Assembly (NCBI GenBank): GCA_960531495.1
Contig: OY482846.1
Span: 18,022,987 to 18,086,986 of the forward strand
DNA: 64,000 nucleotides
DNA from: Zeus faber
Taxonomy: Eukaryota > Chordata > Actinopteri > Zeiformes > Zeidae
Reading direction: 5' to 3'
Below are positions 12,116-36,044 of the stretch, in pieces. Under the pieces are notes generated by a model. It did no database searches and was not told where the DNA came from. It worked only from the letters and a program-made list of their open reading frames with translations. Positions within the stretch are counted from its first letter, which is position 1. Every line of letters begins with the position of its first letter. The position numbers and the translations under genes are program-made.

Positions 12116-14290
12116 GCAAGTCTGGAACCCTATTGTATTCGCTCGACTTTTTATTTTTTCCTTTGCATTTTTCAGGCTAAAAGTGACTTGCCCACAACCA
12201 TCGCTGAGTCCATGGATATGGTTGAGGTCTTATTCGATTTGAGAAGTCTCAGACAGCTTGTGGTTCAAGTTTGATCCATATCTATCTATATTTGGAACAG
12301 GAAATATGTTAATGCATTCAATGCATGTTATGTTCGTGCATCGCCAATACACCAAGGTTCTAAAACTTCCATTCGGGTGATGGAGCGAGGGCGGTTTGTG
12401 AAGCGGGGCGCTTTGTGACATCATCCAATTTAGTGGCGTAGACTCCATCAGTCTGCAGTGGGTTCCCTGGGGAGTATGCGCTCGGTTGAGACAACCTGAC
12501 ACAACACCAAGATTTTTGTTTGATATTTTCTCCCCTTTTATGAATAAACACATTTTGTTCGCACCCAACCCAGTGTCGTGTCCCGCCATTTTTTGCGGCA
12601 TTTGAGCCAGTTGGGTTGGGCACCGGTTCCTATACGATCAGTATCTACCGGCTGTGTACACCGCATACTGGAGGAGCCAATGCAGCATTCAATGTAAACT
12701 CGGAAAATTGTAACTCATGCTGCGTTTCAGAGAACCCGGAAAACAATGAAAATATGAAAAATATGTACCTAACACGACTAAACTGGACCCGGTGTATTGC
12801 TGCCTGAAGCTATATTTAAGGATTACATCTGCTCAAGTACCCTCAACCACCCATCTGGACAGTATTCCTTGATATTTATTATTCTCAGTTCTCAAACACA
12901 GCAATGCAAACATTGCACAACATATATAAATATATACATGTAGTTTCTGTGGTTGCTATATTTTAAATCCTGTATATAAATTTTTATTTTATTCCCATTT
13001 TTTATTTTTATTCCTATCTTTATTTTTCTATTTGTAATACTCTGCCTGGCAGTCTCTGGAGTTTGTCTAAAAAGCATTTCACTACTACATTCTGTACGCC
13101 ATGTAATATGTATGTGACAAGTAATCTTTTGAATCTTTAAATCTCTTCCAATTGAGTATGATTGTTTTCTTGACGATTGTTTAGGCGATCTCAATGGGTT
13201 GCTGGTGTCTGAGTGGCGGTTCAACTGAGAGTCACTGAGTCACCGGGGGGGGGGGGGGGGGCAGACAGACATATCACAGGGGCTCCTTGTTGAATCTTGA
13301 CAGTGAAACTGGAATGCTGGACCCAAGAGGGAGATGAAAGTAGTTTCAGGATGAGCGGCGCGGTCACACTCATATTCACAATAAACCTCCTATACGACAG
13401 ACTGTGAAAAGCATGCAGCACATTAAAAAGGTTTACAGCATCCCAGCTGCTAAGAAGTTATTTTGAGGCCAAGATCCATATTTTGCACAGATTGTGTATT
13501 AAATAATGACAAGAATATCAATGTCCACATAAACAGTTAAGTGTCACTTCAAGTCTAGCTATAATCAATAGCAATCTATAGTGCTGGATTGGTCGAAAGA
13601 TGTGTGCGTTTTATCTTTATTTCATTGTGTATTTTATTTGCTACCATGTGTCGTTTAAAGATTTTGCACTAGAACATTGTTTCTGTATTTTTGCTTTGAA
13701 ACAACAGTCTAACTTTGTGACGGATGTGACTGCTACTATAAGGATGTGGTTTCCTGGAGCCAAGCGCAGAGAAGAACCAAAGGCTGATGAAAAATAAAAC
13801 TTGATATAATGTACAAAGTCCTCAGGGAAAACAAATAACAAAAACAATACTTTGACCCCAAGGTAAAAAAAACAACATAAGAGAAAGCCACTCGTGACTT
13901 TTACTAGGAAAGATGCTGCAACGTCCCTTTGAAGATGAAATGTAGACTCTTATTATTATCTATAGTTTAAAGTTCTATGCTTTATGATGTCATGCTTTAT
14001 GACATTATTCTTTATGATGTCATTCATGCGCACTGATTCTGTTTCAACCAGTTTTGTCTGTCAGATGGCACTTCCTTTGTTTTGGTTTAATAACAATCTG
14101 TTATTTCTCAGCCTGGTCCTGTGGCGGGCTTCACAGGGACTGTACGATATGCTTCAGTTGAATATGTTAGGCAGTCTATCTAGACTATTGGGTAGGCCAT
14201 GCAGACTGCGAGAATATTGGCTCATATCATATGCTCCGTTTTCTTGTGGATTGATTACTTTGGTTTCTTGTGTCTCACTTTCCTGTCAAA
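12116..14290. repeat. Gene-free spacer with LINE 3' tail and poly-G tract
   Basis: No gene is seen. At about 12960-13140 the sequence resembles a LINE 3' tail (CTGCCTGGCAGTCTCTGG, then TATGTGACAAGTAATC). At 13244-13261 there is an uninterrupted G tract of about 18 nt, a likely site of length error. At 13985-14030 a short TTTATGATGTCAT motif is repeated. The duplication breakpoint should fall between 11450 and 14292, but the exact junction is not resolvable by eye. Confidence 0.45.
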
Positions 14291-14291
14291 G

Positions 14292-16986
14292 CTTTGAAAA
14301 CGCCATGAAGAGCCACAACGTGCTGGAGAACGACCCGTACGACTGGGAGAAACGCCACTCACTGGAGGTGCTCACAGCACGGCAGCTGACCTGCATCACA
14401 TCACCGTGCATGGGGTCAGTGGAGCTACTGTAGAAGAACGAGGGATGTTCAGCCTTTTGTTTAGTGTTTGTTTTATTGTAATATAACACTCTTTATATTA
14501 ACACATTATTTTGGTCCTGAAGGGGGGGTGCGTCAACTACCCCCCGATCCCCATGCAGACCACCCACAACATCGACGTGTGGGACAAGCTCGATCGCAAC
14601 CGGAACCACAAGCAGGGAGCCGGCCATCAGGAAGGTCAGTTAAAATAAAAGTTATGTATGACATTCAAATGAAAATCTGTAACGTTCCACCTGCAATGCT
14701 ACATGTCTGTCGTCAACGGATAACATCCTTGAAATGTTTCGAGACACAGCTCACTTTTATTTTGTCTTCATCCACCTCTCCTCTTCATCCCTCCTTCAAC
14801 ACATGCTCGGTGCAGGGCTCTCTGGGGCGCTCTCTCTGGGACGATGTCTTTGGACCAGGTCCCGCCGCTGCTGCGACGGATGAGGCGGATCCCGACGTTC
14901 AGGAAGATACTGATACCCCGCCCCAAACCAACCATCGAACGCTTCCTGAAGGCCTGGTCAGTCACCTGCAGTGGCCAACACACAGCGACAGAATAACTGG
15001 AACAAGCACCATATTAAGCCACTTGGGGCTTAATGTGTTTAGATTACATTGTATTTTGTGTGCCTGAAAATTACTACTTTTAGTACCTTGCCCTGCCCCT
15101 TGTTGCTAATTCCATCAATAAGTTTCGTTTGTGTGGATTTGGTGGCAAAAACATGCACATGAGATTCACACACTTACAGTAGCTGCTTTATTGCTTATTT
15201 TATTTTTCTGTCGATTTTGAAGCCTAAGTTGATGAAATTGAACTGCGCCTTCTGTTTACCATTGTTTCCATTGAATCTCCAGACCTGGACCAGCCGTTAT
15301 ACCATTTACCAGAACGGGACTCCTCAAATCTATTCATTTACAATACAAAGTGCTTTATGAACAAAAAACAAATACTGACCTTTACAAGATTACCTTTATG
15401 AAAAACTGATCAAATGATTCAAATATGCCTCTTCTACCAAATCGACCTGTCTGATTACCAGCTCTGCATGTAGCCTAGTGAGCCAAAAAAAGAATAACTC
15501 AACCGAATCACACAACCACCCTAGAGGTCATCATCATTTGTGTACAGACCTCACACTGAAAACTCTGCTCTGGTTTCAGGGGGAAACCGTGGCCCGTGCT
15601 CTCGCAGAAGCGGGAGAAAGCTCACCACGGGGACGCGAAGCCGGCGGTCCATGCGGCCGTACAAAATGACGGACAGTCGCCCAATACCGCTAGAGAGCAG
15701 CCGACCTCGGTTCCCAGCAGCCTGGTGTTGTCGCACATGGCCACGCCCGGTACGTGGCTGCTGGGCCGAAGGAGGCTGCCAGGGATGCTGGGACGGATGC
15801 CCTCAGTCCTACCCCTGAACAGATCCCAAATGAACCAGGCAAGAGCAACCGAGGCATGCAGGAAGCTTTTAGAAGTTGAATTGTGTTAAAAGGTTAACTA
15901 TAGTCAATTATATTGTGCATATCTATAACTCCACTAATTAGACTGATCAGAGATAGCGGTTCAAATTTAGTTGAGCCCCAACTAAAGCAGTTGACACACG
16001 ACTACACCTGAATCAAGCTGTCAAGGTAGAACGAAGAAATATAGGCTATCCAAATCGTTTAGATATTAGCTCAAACTCATTAAAAATTACTATATACGAT
16101 TAGAACTAATATCTCATTCAACATTACAAGTCTTATAAAGAGATTTGTTTTTGATGGCTGCTGGCCCATAATGCATTGGAATTGCTTCAAGTTAATAATT
16201 ATCAAGTAACGATCAAACTCTTTGAACTTTAGGGCCTCCTCTGGGGCAGTTGCTGCCAGGTCAGGGGCAGTTGCTGCCATGTTGGGCTTCAACGCTCCCT
16301 CCGCAGGGAATGAATGGTTTGATGTGGTGATGAGCATTCTGACGCCAACCGTGTACAAGCATCTTAATTCATCGATCGTCCAATCAGGGTTCCTTCCCAT
16401 CCGGGCTGTTTCCTGTTAAAGTGGCTTTACACTGAATCTTACAAACGACAACTCACCAGAAGTCCTTCTATGGAAATTCCGCTTGGGACGGAAAACTGAT
16501 TCTTCTTTATTAAGTTCAAGAAAAGGTGTCTGACACACTCGGGAGCATGCCAGAGGAGTTCTAACATCTTTGTCCACGGTGGCTTTTTAAAGAGTTCAGG
16601 ACTCAACCCATCAAAGGAGTCCTGCAGTTTCAGCAAAGCATCATACGTTTTTTATATCAAGGCATCTGATAATGTACATACTGTTAGGAGAGTGGGTTGC
16701 CACACGGACAGGATACCTGACTTCCAGGGTCTCACTGACATTTAGGGACAGTCCCTCTTAAAAGGACAGCGTGAACACTCGGCAGCAGCCACTCCAAGCT
16801 CCACCCCTGCACCAGAAATCACATCCCCGGCCCACTCAAGAAAGAGACAATGTACATCAATGCCAGACGCCACACGGTTATATCCTTTTAACTCTTGTAT
16901 AAGCAAGACAAAGTATCTTGTAAGATTCAGTTAAGCAGTCGTAATCGATAATTTTCCATCACACTCCAGTTGAACGGACCACTCGT

Positions 16987-17028
<42 letters not shown>

Positions 17029-17883
17029 TTGCTCGCTCTCATGTGCAGGACAAGAGCGACACAACCCCGCTGGAAGCTCAGACCAGCAAACTGGATAAAC
17101 CCTCCAAGCCCCACCAGCAGCCCCAGGACGTTGTGGCGGGACAGGAAGCCGTGGAGACCACCGTGTCCTCGTCCCTGTCGCCGCCTCTCAGACGTTGGGA
17201 CTCGTCCTCCTCGCCGAGGCTGCCCGTACCCACCACCCCCCCGGACTCCACCCAGACTCCCCCCGTGGCGGAGCCGCGTCACCGCTGGAGCAGCCCCGTG
17301 CACTGCTCGCCCACCCACTCGCTCTCCTGCGACGACCTGCTCTGTGCCTCGCCCAGGGACAGCCTCTCCTCGGAGCAGGGGTCCTGGTCCGACTGGCAGG
17401 AAGACCCCCTCTCACTGTCCTCGTTGTCCAGCAACAGGAGCAAGATCCCTCGGGCCCTGAACTCCCCGCTCCTCCACGAACAGAAAGGGTTTGTGCCCCG
17501 ACCGCCTCCCGGGAAACCGCCTACACGCCCTCCCATGGACAACAGGTAAGAGCTGAATAGGTTTGGATCTCAATTTCATCACATTGTTATTTGTTTTCTA
17601 TCCTTTTATTCTTCTATTTCTAAAGTGATTAACTATCATACAAATAATTGCAATTAAAAATGAATTGTCTTTAATTGCCAGGAGCCCGGCAGCCACTTGC
17701 CGGCCTTCTGCGGCTGCCCCCACCCTCAGCCCACCCACATGCAGGACAGATCCACCGGGCCAAGCCTGTGGGGATCCGCCCAGAGCCCCAGTGGGGGGAG
17801 GGTCCTCGGCCACGACAGCCAGTGACTCTGCCGACTTTGAGGTGGAGAAGCCGAATACCGACGGTATTAACCGTGTGGCATGA
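14292..17883 (+). pseudogene. Second, damaged copy of the ttbk2 3' half
   Basis: Candidate exons: about 14292-14414 (FENAMKSHNVLENDPYDWEK, like the TTBK segment just after the kinase), 14523-14634 (NIDVWDKLDRNRNHK), 14816-14956 (VPPLLRRMRRIPTFRK), 15580-15838, 17049-17545 and 17682-17883. The last four join in phase, but 14634 to 14816 does not, and the 14292 exon soon shifts frame. The donor after 15838 is GC, where copy 1 has GT. The last exon has lost the STSDADFL block, and splicing reads it one frame off the ancestral one (which stays open to TGA near 17825). No kinase exons precede it. It is most likely a truncated pseudogene from tandem duplication, though long open frames leave room for a transcribed remnant. 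Confidence 0.8.
15839..17048 (+). other. Intron of ttbk2 copy 2 with (CT)n tract
   Basis: The first 260 nt match the copy-1 intron. The rest shows no gene. A (CT)n run at about 16990-17023 sits just before the acceptor of the 17049 exon and extends its pyrimidine tract; copy 1 has a C-rich tract in the same place (1031-1048). Confidence 0.55.
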
Positions 17884-18079
17884 GGCACATCGGTTCTAGA
17901 TCCTCCCTCTAAGATATTTGGACTTGGATCTAAGAAATCTCCATTCTTGCTTCTGGACCTCTGCTCCCAACTAACCACAATGCCAAACAGAACATGGGGG
18001 GAGGTCCATTGCCGCGACAGCCATCGACGCCGCCGACTTCGATGCGGAGACGCAAAATCTCGACAGTGTTAACTGAGGA

Positions 18080-18545
18080 GGGAGACCTTGCCACGTGTCC
18101 AGTCTTTAATTTTAAAAGCATGTGTGAATATTGAATTTACCCGAGGGAATGTACTGTCTGTAATAAAAATTGTATAATAAACGTATTTAGTTATTCATTG
18201 GGTGGATGTGTCTCTCCAAGGACTCAACGTGTTGCAGTTGAAACAGACACGTTTCAAAACTTTGTGATTGCCTCCATATAAGCTTATAAAAAAGGTATTT
18301 ACTGTATAATTGAGAGATGTAATCAAATGAAGATACGTACAATTAGGGAAAAAATAGTATTCACTACAAAGCAACCATGAGCATGTAGAGCCTTTACCCT
18401 CCCCAGCACGATGATGCTGCTGATAATAATATGTAGGCTGTGAAGACTATTAAAGACTAATCACTCATTTGGGTAGGCTTTTTCTTTTTTAGCAATCACT
18501 GTTCATGAAATACGTCATAAATCATAATGTTAGAATGTAAAGGCA
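18080..18545 (+). other. Duplicated ttbk2 3' UTR segment
   Basis: Blocks align with 5640-6225 in the same order (for example GAGCCTTTACCCTCCCCAGCA and CTCATTTGGGTAGGCTTTTT). No coding frame is seen. Confidence 0.65.
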
Positions 18546-18962
18546 CTCGTGTCTAAAAAAGGACGGCCCAGGACTCCTGATGACTACAGGCCAGTGGCAC
18601 TGACCTTGCAATGTCATGAAGATATTCGAGAGGCTGGCCCTCAAACACCTCAGGCCCCTGGTGAGCGACTCCCTGGACCCCCCTGCACTTTGCTTATCAG
18701 ACACACATCGGTGTGGAGGACGCTGTAATCTACCTCTATCTGCACAGGATTCTGTAAAGTCGCGTTCTTTTATCTATACCCATCTACAATGCTCCTTCTG
18801 CAGTTTATTACTTTCAGTAGTTCATTTCTAATTACATTTTTTACAGTTGGACTGCTTATGAGAATGTTTATATTGTGAATTGCGTGTACATCCTGCTAAT
18901 CTCACTCTGTTCTAAGGTGCTTAAAAGCCTCAATCTCTCCTATGGGGGAATCAATAAAGTAC
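18545..18962 (+). mobile_element. CR1/Rex1-like LINE 3' fragment
   Basis: A frame encodes VMKIFERLALKHLRPLVSDSL, the reverse transcriptase block common in fish Rex1/CR1 elements, followed by broken sequence corresponding to the usual HIGVEDAVIYLLH stretch. The 3' end carries a tail ending GGGGGAATCAATAAAGTACC. It is truncated and inactive. Confidence 0.7.
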
Positions 18963-18965
18963 CAG

Positions 18966-19018
18966 AATTGTGTCAACAACATACCCTGTCAGGGTATTTT
19001 CTTTTTGGCACATTTTGA
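18966..19018 (-). pseudogene. churc1 exon 1 relic (second copy)
   Basis: The sequence TTGTGTCAACAACATACCCT, followed by GTCAGGGTATTTTCTTTTTG, aligns with the churc1 exon 1 and donor at 10391-10445. On the minus strand it keeps ATGTGC, then a deletion removes the GCM codons and the frame shifts before the donor. No other churc1 exon is found nearby; LINE sequence directly precedes it and a SINE-like repeat follows. It marks churc1 as part of the duplicated unit. Confidence 0.75.
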
Positions 19019-19024
19019 TTATTG

Positions 19025-19395
19025 TATTTTTTATTGATCCATCCATCCATCCATAATCTATACTGGTTATCCTCGTGGGGTCACGGGGAGGCTGGAGCCA
19101 CTCTCAGCTGTCATTGGGCGAGAGGCGGGGTACACCCTGGACAGGTCGCCAGTCTGTCACAGGGCCGACATACAGAGACAAACAACCATGCACGCTCACA
19201 TTCACACCTACGGTCAATTTTAGAGTCCTCGATTAACCTAACCTGCATGTCTTTGGAATGTAGGAGGGAACCGGAGTACCCGGAGAAAACCCACGCAGGC
19301 ACAGGGAGAACACGCAAACTACACACAGAAAAGGCCCCAAACCGAGAACCTTCTTGTTGTGAGGCGACGGAGCTAACCACTGCACCACCATGCTG
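19025..19395 (-). repeat. SINE-like interspersed repeat, (ATCC)n tail
   Basis: Minus strand begins with a tRNA-like head (TGGTGGTGCAGTGGTTAGC, then a degenerate B box GGTTCTCGG), then a body with GGGTTTTCTCCGGGTACTCC, and ends in (GGAT)n complementary to ATCCATCCATCC at 19038. This is one of the most abundant repeat types in teleost genomes; I do not assign a formal family name. Confidence 0.65.
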
Positions 19396-19439
19396 CTCTT
19401 TTTTAGCAATATGACGATGAGCAATTGACGTTTTTCCCG

Positions 19440-19690
19440 CTTCCGTTCAGTGGTGGTGGGCGATACCGCAAAATGTGGTTTTGATCTGATACCAAGTAAT
19501 ACCAAGGCAGAATCATCTGATATCGATACCGATACCGGTGGGGGGGTTTAAGTTGCCATGCGGGACGCCGCGCTAGTGATGGGAATTCCGGTCCTTTTTC
19601 GTGAGATCATTTGGCTCAGCTCAGCAATAAGAGCCGGCTCGTTCGGCTCCCAACGGCTCTTCATTTACTACTATGTCTGGCTTTCACAAT
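19440..19690. repeat. Dispersed repeat fragments
   Basis: The stretch GGTGGGCGATACCGC...GATATCGATACCGATACC and the following GGCTCGTTCGGCTC block are typical of short fish interspersed repeats. No gene is seen from 19690 to 20080. Confidence 0.4.
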
Positions 19691-20084
19691 TCAGCCAAAT
19701 TTAGCAATGTTTTGACCGATAATTGGAACGTGTGCACATATATCACTTCAATTATTCAACTGAATTATACTAAACCTTATCATTTGCAGAATACCTTAAA
19801 TTATGTAAACCAACATTTTTTACATTTTCCGTCATAAGCTGTGTTATTTTTGTTAAACACAGCTAATGAAATGGTATGGTTAACCAATAATTACACAACT
19901 GTAAACAGACACTTGTATTCTAATTTAATTTGTGTGGTTGGTATGACATGAAACAAAAATGTTTCTGCTCTGTTCAAAAATTGTACTTGTTACTCGTCAT
20001 GCATTTCTTTTACCGCGACTTGAACTTGCGCGGTGTGTATCGATCATTTCGGTGTCGACCCGCCCACCCGCACCGTTCAAAACA

Positions 20085-20289
20085 AACAGGACACTTCCGG
20101 GTGCTGTCACCGCTCCACACAAGTCGTCGGCGTGCCGTAAATCGAGAAAGTGTGTCGTGCAGTGCCGTCAAACACACCAAGCATGGCGGCTCTCTGAAGC
20201 ACCATCTTGTTTCCTTGTGAGAAATGATGTAGTGAAACAAACATTTGTGGTGCAACATTCCATTCGAGTCTGTACATCTCAAAACGGAG
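20085..20289 (+). promoter_or_regulatory. znf106 promoter and noncoding first exon
   Basis: The ETS-type motif CACTTCCGG is at 20092-20100 and a YY1-like CAAGCATGGCGGC at about 20178-20190. A consensus donor follows GGAG at 20289 (GTGAGA). Because the coding exon starts at 20467, only two bases before the ATG, an upstream noncoding exon is needed, and this is the best candidate. The block is shared with 10545-10760 of the other copy, where the YY1-like core and the donor are degraded. Confidence 0.5.
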
Positions 20290-20468
20290 GTGAGACTCAC
20301 CACGACGTCGTTCAGTAGATGATACCTTAATAAATTGTTCGAATTGCACTCCGTGGTCTTGACGTTGAGTGTGAAACAGTTATGCTATTGCGTTCATGTC
20401 GCATGTGAAGACCCGTGACAAAGGGTTACCTTGTGTCCCAATGTTTTTGTTTGTTTTGTTTTTCAGAC

Positions 20469-34196
<13,728 letters not shown>

Positions 34197-36044
34197 CCAA
34201 ACCCAGACGTAGTTGAGAAGTTCTTTGCTATGACACATTTATTGTCATCTCATTTATGAATTAGATAGAGAATTAAAACTCAAAACAACAAACATTTATT
34301 TCTCTTCCAAATTCATAGCGTATCTAGGGTTTTCGGTTAAACTCAAATTCAGTTAATTTGAACCTATTTAGGTGTTTGTGGACTAGTAAAGAAACAGGAC
34401 TAGAAGAGGGAAGTGGAATCTAATGAGCTTGGGCTGCACGTTTCCCTACTGAACCAGCTGCTATAGCGATACCTGGTGGCGAAAGTGAGTAAGCGCTTTT
34501 AATATAAATAAAAAAATAATGGGGCGTCTATTTCTTTTTCTTAATTGTAATGGAGGCCATTTCCCCACCAGACACAAGACAAAACAACAGCAGAGCAATT
34601 CGTTAAATGTTGTATTTAAAGTGGTAACATACAGTAATCAAAAGTTCAAATTTTCCCACTTTTTGTCGTATGCAAAAGAACAAGGGTTTTTTTTCCCCTT
34701 TTTTTTGTTTTTGAAACACAGACTGCAAACAGCATCTAATTTTAGTTGAATCTCATATCTTCAGAGACCAAAACCAATGTGTGGAGATTGACTTTTTTTT
34801 TTTTTTTTTTTTTAAACAGATGATAAAAATTCTACAAATCCAATGCACAAATGATTATTTCACATGAAAATGTCTCTAAACAAATGACTCACACCAGCCT
34901 CATGACCCCTTTACTCCTAACCAGTGTGCAGCTTGATGGTTAAGCTGATCAAGTTCCAGGACCCTCAACAGCTGTACATTTGTTGTGGTTATTTCTGTGG
35001 AAATACTCTCCACAAATGTCATCTTATTTTGTTAAATTTATTTTTTTAGGTTTTTGGATGATGTGAGCTTTATATAAATGTTTATTTCCCATGATTTGTC
35101 CATTGTTAATTTGTCCATTTGTACATTTGGTATGATTTCTTCGTAACGTTTTGCTTTATTTCGTTTTAAGATCAAGCATCTTTTAATGGAATGTTCTGTA
35201 ATGTGAAAACAGTCCAAAATGTTAAACACAGGGTTGCAGCAAGATGCTCTACACAGCACGTGTGAAATTCCTGTAGATTCCCTGAACTTTGACCTACACA
35301 CAGTTTAATTTTAGAAGGACTGGGCACTGTTTGGCAAATAGTTTCACACTTTTTTTGCATTAAACCATTTCCAGTATTCCCCACACAGACTGATTGCATA
35401 CAGATATCTGTAAACAAAAGTTTTGGAGACCTTTCAGAAAGCATATGAATAAAATACATGGGAAGAAAATACTTTTTGATGTTTTGTTTCTTAACTGAAG
35501 CTATGGAAAAGTTCTACAGCAGGGGAACATGCTGATCTGGAGGCTGGTGATATTCATCAGCCAGTTGTGTTTGAATAAATATTCCTTCTAATTGACACCT
35601 CACATTCAACAACTCAAACACTGCCACGTCAATTCTGAAATCAACAAACCAGCTCACTAGGCAGTTAGTGCCTTGCTAAGGGACACCTCCACTCTTTTTG
35701 CCAGTGGAAATAGGGGAACTAAGCTACTGCAGTAGAATTATCCAAAGATCATTACTTTTATTGAATTAAACACCAGCTTGTATAATTTTTCATTGTTCCA
35801 TGCCAAAAACATTCTAGACTAATGTACTGTAAACTGTCACATTAACAACAGTTGACCTGGCCTAAAAGATTTGTTCTTAAAATATAAAAACACATAATTC
35901 ACACCAATTTCTGTTCCATGGCAGAGAGAACTAGCTTCTCGTACATCGCTTTTGAAATATTTAGACAACTGATTGTAAACACGTAGTTGTATCAAAGCCT
36001 TTTAAGTGAAATAAGTACAAAATGTGACCAGCGACAGGAGCCGA
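34197..36044. other. Convergent 3' UTR zone of znf106 and capn3
   Basis: No coding sequence is seen between the two stop codons. Candidate poly(A) signals are AATAAA at 35448-35453 and 35574-35579 on the plus strand (znf106) and TTTATT at 35757-35762 on the plus strand, which reads AATAAA for capn3. If these are used, the two transcripts end within a few hundred bases of each other. A poly-T run is at about 34790-34813. Confidence 0.5.

Noticed and set aside
14468..15067. A 199-codon plus-strand frame
   Set aside because: It crosses two candidate ttbk2 exons and the intron between them in the wrong frame; the family-like peptides (DVWDKLDRNRN and VPPLLRRMRRIP) are in other frames.
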